From contig CM028884.1 in NCBI GenBank assembly GCA_016801885.1, positions 9,552,181 through 9,616,180 of the forward strand: a stretch of 64,000 bases of DNA. The letters are read 5' to 3'. Below the pieces are notes generated by a model. The model was not told where the DNA came from and made no database searches. It worked only from the letters and a program-made list of their open reading frames with translations. This DNA comes from Toxotes chatareus. Lineage: Eukaryota > Chordata > Actinopteri > Toxotidae. How positions within the stretch are numbered: position 1 is the first letter of the stretch; every line of letters starts with the position of its first letter. A program made the position numbers and the translations under genes. Below, piece by piece: positions 50,886 to 61,870 of this stretch.

Positions 50886-51022
50886 TTCTCTCTCCCCACT
50901 CCTCCGCCGGTTTTCCCTCCCTACTCTCTCCTCTCTCCTCTTCCTTCACAGCGTAACCCCCCTTGTTTGGAATCAGCCTTATTTATTTTTCTTATGCTTT
51001 ATGTGTTTTCATTTTTAAGTCG

Positions 51023-51083
51023 CCCCCCACCACCTCCAACAACCCCCCCACCACCTCCAACAACCCCCCCCAGCCGACCCCCC
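51023..51083 (-). repeat. G-rich tandem repeat with G-quadruplex potential in the celf4 upstream region
   Basis: Two tandem 20-21-bp units on the plus strand (C6 or C7, then ACCACCTCCAACAA) are followed by C8 and C6 runs. The sense strand therefore carries four runs of at least six G, at 51078-51083, 51064-51071, 51043-51049 and 51023-51028, with GGAGGTGG spacers. Loops between the long runs are 6-14 nt. Confidence 0.8.
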
Positions 51084-51100
51084 AGCTGCCACTCTGCTCG

Positions 51101-51108
51101 TGACGTCA
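51101..51108. promoter_or_regulatory. Palindromic CRE (TGACGTCA)
   Basis: A full-consensus cAMP response element, the binding site of CREB/ATF proteins, 380 bp upstream of the celf4 ATG. It sits in a CpG-containing context (CTCGTGACGTCAACTCG). Promoter-proximal full CREs are common in activity-regulated neuronal genes, which would suit celf4. Function is inferred. Confidence 0.6.
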
Positions 51109-51127
51109 ACTCGTACTTTTGAACAAA

Positions 51128-51135
51128 CCCCGCCC
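51128..51135. promoter_or_regulatory. GC box (CCCCGCCC)
   Basis: An Sp/KLF-type GC box 20 bp from the CRE and 9 bp from the octamer. The clustering supports a promoter here. Confidence 0.5.
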
Positions 51136-51143
51136 ACCGCCTA

Positions 51144-51151
51144 ATTTGCAT
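51144..51151. promoter_or_regulatory. Octamer motif (ATTTGCAT)
   Basis: A perfect POU-domain (Oct) octamer preceded by TA, so it also contains TAAT. It lies in the same 50-bp cluster as the CRE and GC box upstream of celf4. POU3 factors are neural, consistent with neuronal expression; binding is inferred. Confidence 0.5.
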
Positions 51152-51621
51152 AACGAGCGCGGCCCAGGCCGAAGGGAGAGCAGGATGGCTGAGGGCCCCA
51201 CAGGGCAGAGTAAGAACGCAAACATTTGTGTAGAGTGGAAAGCCTGGGACATTTAAATGGTGCAAAAGCAGCATTTGTGCTACTTCTCCCGCCTGTGTCA
51301 GGCCATTTAGTTTTGTTTCAGCAACAAGGCAAAACTGGGGCTGGTTTAGGGGGAATAGTAGCTTTGTTTTGGCAACTCATGTGATTGTATCTCACAAGAT
51401 CCCTTTGTGATGATCCATAACAGTGTTTTTTTATATTAGTGGGAAAACAATAATAGATTATCTGGTTAAAAAAAAAAAAAAAGTGGCTCTAAATAATTAA
51501 TATTTTATTATTCTTCAATTTCAGTACATTTTAATTCTTAAATACAGTATCCTATCAGGTAAATAATTGTATACATGTAGCATACTGGCCATAAAAAAGT
51601 CCCTGTCAGATGTTTAGAAAT

Positions 51622-51862
51622 AAAACCAGCAGGGCTGTAAGTCCAGAGGACCAGTCATGAAAGACACTGCTGTGAAGCCTTGTAGAAATGTTCTCAGTCC
51701 TGGTCCTTGGGAACCAGTGCCCTGCTGGTTTTCATTCTAACCATCTAAGAGGGACTATTTTACACCTGGGAAGCCAGGTGAATGCTATTAACTACCTGGG
51801 AGGGTAGAAAAGCAACAGAGCTGTGATTCAGGAGGACTGAGACCCACTGCTCTGTGGTGCTG
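51622..51862. repeat. Composite of MITE ends (CTCAGTCCTGGTCCT type)
   Basis: The segment starting near 51690 (TCTCAGTCCTGGTCCTTGGG, then CCCTGCTGGTTTTCATTCTA) ends near 51858 with the inverted GAGGACTGAGACCCACTGC. A third end lies at 51623-51667 (AAACCAGCAGGGCTGTAAGT, then GAGGACCAGTCATGAAAG), inverted to 51690-51733. This matches a common teleost short terminal-inverted repeat element. The third end implies two abutting or nested copies. Confidence 0.65.
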
Positions 51863-53325
51863 TGTTCACATGGTCTGATGTACTATATATAATTCATGGT
51901 ATGGTTTCATTGTCCTTTAAGTATAGACACCAAAATATGACACATTTTTAAATAAAAACTATAGTTTTAATAACATTAGCATTAAAATGTTTGAGAATTG
52001 TTTGTGATAAAGTGACATAATGAAAGAAATCATCAGTATCCGCAGTGAAACAATTCCCTCTCACACAGGGACATCCACAGATCAAAGAAAGCTTCTAACT
52101 GAAAACAGAGTTTACAGCGGTTATTTCAAAAGGTTTCCCTTCTGTCATGAAGCACTATCATATGCTTCATATGTGTTTACAATCTTTCTACTTACAGCCT
52201 ATACAGCAGCAGGAATTTTACAGGCTCACTGGTACTTTTCAGATCTCCAGAGAAGATAAAGAAGAAGATTTGGAGAGAAGATGGAAGCTTGGTCAGGTGT
52301 TCAGATCAAAGGCATATTTGGGTGAATAATTAAAAAGATCGCAGCATGTAGGAATGCAACATGCAGCAGCCTTTGGAGTATTGCACTATTAAAAAAAGTG
52401 CTTCTCTTTTTCCACTACATGAAGACAATGGTAATAGATGGATAGAAAGAGCAGGAGGGAATTTAAAAAAAAAACCCTGTAGTCTAAAGTGATGTCAGCT
52501 CAAACCTCCGGATTCAGAGCTGACTTGTGTCACTGTCCATGGTGCTGATTCAACGTTGCCATTCAGAAACCGTGAAATAGATTGTTGGAGCTACAATTTT
52601 TAACAGTACATGTTTGCACTACAAATTTACCACACTCTCTGTCTGTCTGCTGTGCACAATTTCTGAACCGGTCTGTCCTTTACTGCACAAAGGGAATGTT
52701 GCATTCATCACCACACTCTTCGGAATAGTTTTGTTATTCATGAGAGTGAGCCTGTGCACTTGCCAGCGTTGTATTTCTCGAACAGTGCATTCTGTACACA
52801 GAAATGTCTAATTAGTACAGATGGGAATAACACATCAATACAAAGGCAGTCCAGCTCATACTGATATGAGTGATCATGCTTGATATGAAGGCATTTGTTT
52901 GGATTATATCATGTTATCAATAATCGATTGTATATGGCCAGTTTATTATGGAAATGATTAATAAGAGCTGCATGGTACCATATAGCGTAATAAGATCTGC
53001 CCTGTTCCAATATCCCTGCACAAGACACAGAGTCTCTGACACCTCCAGAGGTGTTGTTCTGTAACTGAGCCTGACCTTTGATCCCCTTGTGGAACTGGGC
53101 AAATGGAGAGAAAACGTGTCTTCTGGGATCAGTAGAGGATCACAAAAAAAAACTGCATGTCTGCTACTGAAATGCATTCAACAGACATGCTTAACCTCTG
53201 TTAGGTCAGAATTAATTGGCCAGTACAAAGATGTAATTAAATAGTGGTGATTAGTTTGTTCTGTTGCTTCTGTTAATTAGTAGACTAAAGCTGCCTCACA
53301 ATAATATGTAACATTTTTAGAGCTT

Positions 53326-53345
53326 TATCTATCTATCTATCTATC
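53326..53345. repeat. (TCTA)5 tetranucleotide repeat
   Basis: Five perfect TCTA/ATCT units in an AT-rich context. Confidence 0.9.
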
Positions 53346-53760
53346 AAATTAACCAGTCATGTCCTTTTTATATCTAATGTTATTTATTCACACTTTTTAT
53401 AAACATTGTTGTCATGAGAAGAAATAAACACAAACATCTTCTCCCATGAGCCAGTAATTGAGCTGACCGGTTCCTTTCCACTCTGGTAGCAATGCAAATT
53501 TGACATTTGAACGGCTTTTCAGTGAGTTACTTAGTGTTTATGTTATCAGAGGAGCAGTCTTATCTATCATAAATAGACAACTGGGTGGCCACCTTTTTCA
53601 AAAATATCTGACAGTATGATAAGCACATACATTGTAAGGAGTCACCCCAGTGGAAAGTGTCACAATGTACCTCATGAACTTGCTTGGTCACTAGGTAGTA
53701 GAGAAGTCAGCTTTGATGGATTATGTGCTGTTTTCTTTGCAGGCTTCTATGTGTTTGTGT

Positions 53761-53762
<2 letters not shown>

Positions 53763-53808
<46 letters not shown>
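53763..53808. repeat. (GT)23 microsatellite
   Basis: A 46-bp perfect run upstream of celf4. Confidence 0.97.
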
Positions 53809-53810
<2 letters not shown>

Positions 53811-55899
53811 ACCCCTGATGTCTGTCAGAGTGAACGGTCTTTGGGGATAGTGGTATTCTGAGAGCAAATAACAGTAACATCTGGCACTGCACTGGCTTTG
53901 TTATGAATATTTATTTATTTTCTATTTAATCATGTCTTTGTAGACCATCTCAAAAAAAAAAAAAAAAAAGAGTTTTTTGCTCTGAATAGGGATCAAAAAC
54001 ACAACGGGTCTCCCTTGTCAATATCATCAGGGCCATTCTTTCCCACAAAGACATAGCTAATTTAGCTTCAGTGCTGCTTATTGGCTTTGTGATTTTTGTT
54101 TCCTTGCTTTTGTCATTTCTCTGCGGGATAGTTTGCCTGCACAGCTGTGAAGACTTGGAAACTGCCTGGCAGGAGGAAATGCAGGTACTGCATGATCTCT
54201 TCAATTATGCCTGTGTGTAAGCATCCTCTTTGTTCGAACACAGGCAAGCGTATCAGAAAGGTTGACAGGGTTCTTCTTCTTGTCTGTGCCAAGCTCAGCA
54301 CCTGGATGGCTGCACAGTGCACCTCTCCCGATTGCTCTCCTTTCAGACAAAAGAGCAGTCAGAATAGTTCCAGCTGTGTTTGTGAAGTGGGTATGAACTT
54401 GCAAAAAGAACAACACAGAGGAGGAGAAGTCCCTCAAGGATCTTGCACACACCAGAGACACATTTCACTCAAATTATTTTCTTATTCTTTCTGCATGGAA
54501 ACTGTATTTGCCCATTAGCAATGAGTGAGGATTTTCCATCACTGGGCTAACTAGAGTTGGGAGGGGTGTGAACATTGTAAATGTGTCAGCAAAATCATTT
54601 CCAGACTAATGCAAAAAATATTTACCCTGAGTATTTCACACAGTACAACTGCTATTTTCTAGTCCTGAGTGAATGCCATTTCTGTTTTTATTACCAAAAT
54701 TATTCACACCACTGTCAAGGTGACTTGTTGGAATGTCACAGACACACCACCTGAAACAGCTACCAAAAATATAGTCCCTTGAAGGAGCAAAATCAGTGAC
54801 ATAAGTCATGCATTGTGCATAACAGCTTGGTGTCATGCACAATTCCTTTATACTGTGTGTTCATTATCCCATTAAACTGGATATATGGAGTGGGCCAGGT
54901 GGAACGTAGTCATGCATGAACATTTTTCACTGTCTGTTTTGTAGAGTGAGTCCAAAAGGAGAACAACCATTGATATTCATGGCACAGCCGGTATGAGGTG
55001 TGACAGTATTTTTTTGTGAATCTGTGAGTGTATATGGTAATACCAGAGCAGCCTCAAACCTCAACTGCAGTCTCTGCCTGGGGAGGGGCGCACCGTTCCC
55101 CCCACACAGGCACTGCAAGATAAAGAACCACTCACTCAGAAGCCATAATTTTCTCTTAAAACACAATTTCTTGCCAGTTCATTTGCCTCTGTGTTGTAGG
55201 GAAAATGCAAGAATGATTGTTGGTCTAGCCTGAACAATGTTTTTGATAAATTAAATTTTGCTCATTTTTATTTTGAAGAGGTGGATTACATCTCTATCTT
55301 CCCTTTATGGGTGATGTTTTGTCTGTACTGCTGAATGATAAACAGGCATCTTGCTGCATGTGTAAGTTCGCTAGTGACGCAAGGTGGGGAATAAATGAGA
55401 GGAAAACAAATAAGAGGTCAAGGAGACCACAGTGAGTCATCTTCTTTCTAGCAGCTAATGAATCTCAGAATACTCTGTGCAGGCCTCCCCTGGGTACAGT
55501 CACATAGGTTTTACTTCCACTGCTATTGCATGTTAATGCAGCGTTTTGCTTTTTGTTAGGTATTGTCTGTGAGTCAGTGTGTGTATATTATGTGTGGGCC
55601 GTGTGGAATCCCTCAACGTCTCCTAACAGAACTGCTGAAAACAAGTTCGGCCAGCGGTAGGCATGAGGTCAGTGGGGTCATCTCATAAACTTATAATATA
55701 ATGTAAAACGAAAACTTAAATATCTAAATACATGGTGTTCAAAGAGTGGCTGCAAGTTGTTGCAAAGATTGCAAGTATTGCTGGTGTGCCAACTGAAATT
55801 GCAACAGAGTCCGACAGAAAACTGCAATACTACTGTAAAGCTCAGCCTTGTTAATATATGTGTTGTGTCTGAGTGTGTGGTGTTCGGGGGTACACACGT

Positions 55900-55900
<1 letters not shown>

Positions 55901-55945
<45 letters not shown>
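55901..55945. repeat. (CA)22 microsatellite
   Basis: A 45-bp run preceded by a TACACACGTG segment, upstream of celf4. Confidence 0.97.
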
Positions 55946-55948
<3 letters not shown>

Positions 55949-56765
55949 CTCCTCCCCACTCCCCTTCCCCTGGGCTGTTGTTGCAAAACTAATGTCACTT
56001 TTCTGTCAACCTAGATTCCTCTGATATGGATTAAAAATTACCTACGGCTGTTTGAGCACATTATCTGTTACAGTAGTTCAGACAACTTTTAAAAACTATT
56101 ACTATATGCGTAAAGTTACCATGTTTTATAACAGCGTTTAAACAAAAACTGTTCTTTTTTCCATTTATCTTTATAATAAAGATAGCGATTTATAACTTTA
56201 GTGGAAGTTGCAATAATGTGTCAGGGGTTTTATTATATCATCGCATTTTATCCTTTTGATGTAAAATGTATCAAAGCTGTTTTCAAAGCCACTCTGTACT
56301 AGTATTGTTTCAAGGCCTTACTTTGATAAGGTGACCTAGTTATTTTATCTTGCAAATGTTTTTTTTAAGAGTTTAACATAATACACTATAATACACATAC
56401 ACACACTGATCCGTGCACAAATAAAAGTGCTTGCGTGCACAGAAAGTTGAAAGACACGCTTCAGTACTAGAGAGACAGTTGCAGGACAATTACATTGCAG
56501 TTAAGTAACAAAGGCCGTGCCTCAGCAGAATGCAGTGTAAAGCTTTATTGCAAGACGAATGTTGAGGGAAGCTGACTGGAGAGAGGAGGTGTGTGGGCAA
56601 CATCTCAGCTTGGACTCTTCAGGCTACCCCTGAGGTTACTCAGGAGGGAAAACTTTGGAAAGAGTAAAGAAATGGGGGAGGGAGGAGGAGATCTGACAGA
56701 ACTTGAAGAATCAGAGAGGACTGGTCTGTTTTTTTTTTTTTTTAACTTTCCATTAAAGAAATAAA

Positions 56766-57252
56766 TCAACATTCTGGTAAATACACTTATTTACTTTCTT
56801 GTGGAGAGCTAGAAGATCAATTCCACTCTCATATTTGTATAGAAAATGTGAGGCCAGAGCCAGTGGCCGGTTAGCTTAGCTTAGCATAAAGCCTGAAAAC
56901 AGTTAACCTGGCTCTGTCCAAAGTTAACAAACCCTGTCTGCCAGCAACTCTAAAGCTTACTAATTAACACAAAACATCTCCATTGTTTGATCAGTACAGA
57001 CACCAAGTTGCAAAAACAGCATGCTGTGGTTTTACAGGGGGACAAGATAAAGTCAAGCACATGAACCTCCATAAAATTACAATTTGTCATTTTTACATCA
57101 ACAAATGAATGAATGAGAGCTCATATGTTAATTAGTGAGTTTTATAGGTGCTGGTGGGCATATTTTACTACCTTCAGACAGAGCCAGGCTGGCTTTTCCC
57201 CTATGTTTCCAGTCTATGAGCTAAGCTAACTGGGTACTGCCGACTACTGGCA
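56766..57252. repeat. Teleost foldback MITE-like repeat (GGTTAGCTTAGCTTAGCAT type)
   Basis: The left part reads GGTTAGCTTAGCTTAGCATA, CTGGCTCTGTCCAAAG, then GCAACTCTAAAGCTTACTAA. The right part carries the inverted counterparts: TTAGTGAGTTTTATAGGTGC, AGACAGAGCCAGGCTGGC, TTTCCAGTCTATGAGCTAAG. The two arms (about 56868-56970 and 57131-57234) form a long imperfect inverted repeat typical of this abundant percomorph element. No transposase is present. Confidence 0.8.
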
Positions 57253-59137
57253 ACTAACTCTATCACTCTATCACACACTATCATGTCCACATTATGTTGC
57301 TGATAATGAACTTTATGAACAGTATCATGTTCAAAATTGAAGATTTTAAAATCATGCCAAAATATCCGTGATTTGAAAAACCACGTTTTCCGTGGATCGG
57401 TCACAGATCACTGTGGATTATTTTTCGCAGGTGCCAGGAAACTAAAGGGGTGTTCTCAACAAAGCAGGGCAGAGAATAAGCTCCATTCTTCTGAGAAAAA
57501 AAAACTTGATTGATTGAGTCAGTAAATGTACAGGACTTTGTCTTTCTCATTTGTGTAGCTGTGATTCAACAACACACAAATAATACAATGACTGGAATGA
57601 AAAACTGTGCCAAACGAAGGACTGCAGGGCAGATTCCTCATAAGTGTATATTACATATATATAAAACCGATGCCTGTCAATGGATAACTCCAAATATAAT
57701 CACTAGTGGTACCTGTAAACATGCTATGAATGACCTTTATTTGATTGAAAAGATACTCGAATAATACTTAAGAATATCTTTCTTTTATAGACCAGGCAAA
57801 GACGACATAATAACTACCGACTATAAAAGTTATTGGTATTACAACAGCTTGCAAAGAGAAGACTTTTCAAAGCTGTAGTCATAAGTGCCTTTAAAATAAA
57901 CACCCCTCTGAGCTTGTCATTACAACAAGAACATCAGTGCAATGTCATCACCATCTGAAAAAAATCTGAATGAAATTGCTGTTTCAATTTGCAGAAGCAT
58001 GGTTTGACAGCTGTTTTTTGTATTTATAAAATGAGAGCAGACTGAAATATATATGTACCGCAGTGTCCTTGGATTTCAAATCAACATCTTTTTAATATTT
58101 AGCTAAGAAAGGCCCTTAGCTAAGAAAGCATGGAAACCATTAACGTTATGGAAATTAGTATCAGTTATCTGTTCATAATCATCACGACACAATAAAAAAT
58201 CTAATTGTGAGGAAGCATGATTGAAAGATTAGCTTAGTAAAATGCCAATAAAGAGTCTGCCCTCATGCTTTAATGGTACAAAAAAAAAAAGTAATGTCCT
58301 CACTAGCTGCAGCATTTTTTCAGACTTGCACTAGACATAGACTGCAAATAAATGTACAGGGATTTGTCTTGGTGACATTGGTGCAGAGACAATGACAACT
58401 TACAGAGATTCTCAGTGCATACTGAGGCAACAGCGACACAAGGACAACTGGACTTTATGCATTGTGCAATGCAAAGACGATGAAATATGCTAGAAAGAGT
58501 AGAATACAAATTTCTCAGCATAGATGTGTAGAAGATGTAGAGATTAGTGAAGAGATAAAACAAAATACAGTATGGTAATGACTTGGCTATTGCTGGTCAG
58601 AAAACAATAATCAGTTGCCTGGATGAGACACTGCCTACTCTGAGGCTGCTCATATTTGTCAAATAGTTCCAGTAGCAGTGATGATGAGACCAGTGTGCAG
58701 TTGGTAAGTTAGACTATTATGCTTAGTCAGTGATTGTGCAAATGACAAAGTCAACACAAAGTCAACACAAAATGAGAGCTCTCACATAGACACAAAAGCA
58801 TTGCACAGAAAGATGCCTGTATTAAAATGGCAATAAGAAAACAAATAATCTGTAGGGGTCATTTTGGGTCATGGATAAAAATTCTAATGACTCAGCGATA
58901 CAAAAAGTTCCCTCTGGTATTTTTTAGACACTCACAATACAAATGGAAATTTTGAAACTTTTGAAGGAGCCAGACTGGGGCACAGACTCATGACTAACTA
59001 TCAATAAACAGCTGCTATTTGTAACTCTGAATGGCCTACATCCATGGACAAATTATAAAACACCTGGGCCCCTGGTCACTGATATGTAAAAGGACCCCCA
59101 CCCCTCCTTCCCCTCCTCTCCTTCAAGACATCTAGAT

Positions 59138-59305
59138 TAAATCTCTTTGTAGTCGTTTTGTGTCCATTTGTGGTTTGTCTCTGCTTTTGTTTCGCTTCTC
59201 TTTGTGGTCACTTCACAGTCGCTTTACATCTCTTATGGAGTCATTTTGTGTCTCCTTGCGGTTATTTTGCATGTCTTTGTAGTCATTTCATTTTTGTTAA
59301 CCGTC
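59138..59305 (+). repeat. Degenerate tandem repeat, unit about 21 bp (TCTCTTTGTAGTCGTTTTGTG)
   Basis: Recurring CTCTTTGTAGTC, CTCTTTGTGGTC, TCTTATGGAGTC, TCCTTGCGGTT and GTCTTTGTAGTC blocks alternate with TTTTGTG. The array is flanked by short GGGGCC-rich sequences (59064-59075 and 59330-59367). It resembles a tandem array seen in many teleost genomes. The plus-strand frame running through it is not supported as a gene. Confidence 0.65.
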
Positions 59306-61769
59306 ACATCGTATAGAGGTTTTGGTTCAGGGGCCATGCCACCCCCTGGCCCTTCCGCTGGCCCCGCCCTTGTTCCAATGCCTCTAACCCTGCCTGACAC
59401 CCATTCCACCACTACATGACACAATGCCCTTTTATTCCCATGAAGAGATGCCCACGCAGACACAAACATATGCACATGAGTCCATGTTCACCCTATACTT
59501 AAAACAAATCAGATGAGGACATAGTGGACCTTCACGCTGTGCAGCTTGACAGAAAGAGCGAAGCGAAGCTTACACAGCACTCAGCTATTGTCAGGCTCGA
59601 TGCCATGCCTAGCACCAACAGCTTGCACGCTGTTTCCATCAAATGTAACACACAGTCTGGCACTGCAGCCAGTCAAACCTTGTTAGTAGCTTTTGCCTCT
59701 GTTTACAAAGACTGGGCATTTTGTCATGTTGGATTTTGTTTATCTTATATGTTGTAGGGATTGCTTGATGAAGGAGGGTGGTAGTTGTTGTTTTGTTTTG
59801 TTTTGTTTTTTTGTTTTTTTTTTGCTGTAGGCTGCTTTGACAGCTTGAGGTGAGCTGATCTGGAGCTCCCCTCGGTAGCACCAGAAACACTCATTGTTAA
59901 TGGGCGTCTTTATGGCACCACAGACATGTCATCACAGTCTATTTTTACTTTGGTGGAGGCCCGGCAGGCTCAGCGGTGTGGCATTTGAAGCTCACACCGT
60001 TGACTCACAAACAGCACTGCTTCACAGAGCCTACACAACTAGTTCACAAGCTGTTCTGTCGCACATGTTGCCTTTCTATCACACCGCTTTGGAGAGACTG
60101 AAATAAAGTAACGCTTTCCCTACTAAATCTATTTTTCATTAGCTTTTAGCACTGTGTTGTGCAAGCTGTTTGATTTCAGCAGTGCTGCCTTTAGAGCGTT
60201 GGCTCAACACATCAAAACTCCTACATCTCCTTGCAACTACTAAAATCTTTGGAGGCTCCTTTCTTGTATTTGAGTCCAGAAATAGGTAACACTAAGTAGA
60301 CACAGGCAAACGCAGGTGCCAAAAAGGCAATTTGATAAAGCATGTGCACGTTTTAGTTCACAGCTTCAGTAAAAATAGAATAAAACCAGTGTCATTAGTT
60401 TTCTTAAAATGTAAACATACGCTGGAATTTTATTTTTTTAAAAAGGAAAAGAAGGAAAAGGAATTAGAGAAAATAGCACATAATATTCTTTTCACCTTTT
60501 CTCACTTGTAACTATCCTTACTCCTGTGCTTAGTCTTTTTCACTTTACCCATGAGGATATGTATGTTCAGGGTATAGTGTGCATTACGGTGTGTGTGTGT
60601 CTGAACTCTATATGATTCACTCACCAGCCTGAGAATGTGGCAGAATTGAAGCCCACCTCTCTTAAGATGTCTGAGGACCTCAGGGGCTCAATATAATATT
60701 GTTGTTTTCTACTTATTTTCTAAGAATGTTCCATTCCCAGTTGTGTGCTTCCATCCAATATAATGCTGTTTATTGTGCTGGAAGGACAGGATATGTTTGT
60801 TTTGCAGTCTAAAGGATGTATTTTGTGTCTGCAAGCACTCAAGGTTGTACACTGAATACCATGTAACTGCACTGACACAGAGTACAAATAAAGGTCCAAC
60901 AGCTAGATGTTTCAGTCCATAAACTTTTTATATTTTACTCTTTATGAAACATTTTCTTTTTTTATATGCTGTAGTCCTCACATACAAGCACCTTGATAGA
61001 GCAGCAAATTAGAGACCGATTGTTCCATTCAGTGTTTCATAAACTGATTAGCTCATGTTGACCTTTGGCTGAAACTGCATTAGAAATAACAGTTAGTTAC
61101 AATTATGTTTCTTGAGTGGATACAGTTCACGTTGTTGTTTTGTTGAGCAAGCTATCTGTAAAACGCAAGCTGCTGTGTATTCTTTCACATATACTGTAGC
61201 TGCCTTGAACTTTTGCCTTGCCATTAATGCAATATGAATTTTACCTGTTTTTCCTCCAAAAGAGGTGTTTATCTTCCTTTATTTATCCACATTTATGAGG
61301 ATATTCAAGTACAGGATGTTAATTGTGGCCCGCTGAAAGAGTACAGTGTGTGACTTAAACCAAAACAAAAGCACAGGCAGAAATGTAGGTTTTGGATTAA
61401 TCACCTTGTTCACAGGATGTTATAAAAGTTGTGAATTTTAAAATTGGATTATGATGACATAGCTGTTACAACACAACAGCCAGTGCTGAAGGGAGACATA
61501 GAGGTATAGAGTTATAGCTGATGAGTTCACAAAGTAACTTTTAAAGTAAATTCCAAAATAAATCTCACGTAAAACTCTGTAACTTCTTTTGTTGTCTAGT
61601 CATGTACTTAGTGGCTTCAAAGGCACTCGGTAAAACCATCAACCAGTGAACTGGATTGCATCCATTGTTCTCCTCTGATGGATCATTTGCAACAATCCAG
61701 AGATAAATCTGCTTGCTATTTTTGGGCTCTGACAGCCTCTACCTGTATCCAGCCGCCTGCTAGCCCCCA

Positions 61770-61870
61770 CCCAGACAGTGACTGGCCTAATGTCTGGTCG
61801 CAGTGGCTTCCTTGAAGCGCTCCTGCAAGTTAATAAATTCTGGGCCATCTGTTTTCATACAGCCCCTTTC
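61770..61870. promoter_or_regulatory. Candidate conserved non-coding element, upstream
   Basis: A short unique block with GTCTGGTCGCAGTGGC, GCGCTCCTGCAAGTTAAT and CCCTTTCCATTACCAGG, ended by a run of 12 C at 61883-61894. Confidence 0.25.

Larger units (their letters stand above)
50728..50949 (-). other. Upstream open reading frame in the celf4 leader, encodes an Arg-Glu repeat
   Basis: This is a 73-codon reading frame on the celf4 sense strand, ending at a TGA (50730-50728) only 6 nt before the celf4 ATG and in the same frame. The (GA)n tract is translated as a run of alternating Arg-Glu, preceded by a basic and acidic low-complexity segment. Whether it is in the mRNA depends on the transcription start, which is unknown. 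If transcription starts at the TATA-like site near 50880, the uORF ATG at 50949 is excluded. It is more likely a regulatory leader feature, or chance, than a real peptide. No similarity to a known protein was recognised. Confidence 0.3.
50804..51240 (-). promoter_or_regulatory. celf4: Likely celf4 proximal promoter
   Basis: This is the 5' flank of the celf4 start codon. It has a local concentration of CpG dinucleotides around 51099-51170, a palindromic CRE, a GC box and a perfect octamer within about 50 bp. Closer to the gene are a C-rich (sense G-rich) tandem repeat and a weak TATA-like sequence. No transcription start can be placed from sequence alone; either the TATA-like site or a diffuse GC-box promoter near 51100 could be used. 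Confidence 0.6.
51241..56765. other. celf4 upstream flank, no gene seen
   Basis: AT-rich intergenic sequence with A-runs at 51468-51482 and 53951-53969, the MITE composite at 51.6-51.9 kb and three microsatellites. The longest frame (54147-54518, 123 codons, plus) has no recognisable similarity or coding texture. Confidence 0.5.

Noticed and set aside
50507..50956. Plus-strand frames across celf4 exon 1 and the CT tract (124 and 149 codons)
   Set aside because: They are antisense shadows of the celf4 exon, plus Ser-Leu translation of the CT repeat.
53326..53345. A possible CRISPR-like or functional direct repeat
   Set aside because: A simple TCTA microsatellite. No spaced direct repeats of CRISPR type were seen anywhere in the window.
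54147..54518. A 123-codon plus-strand frame upstream of celf4
   Set aside because: Cys/Ser-rich with no recognised family. No promoter, splice or polyA context supports a gene. It might be a decayed transposon but that could not be shown.
59168..59419. An 83-codon plus-strand frame with a hydrophobic N-terminus resembling a membrane protein
   Set aside because: It is a translation of the degenerate TCTCTTTGTAGTC tandem array.
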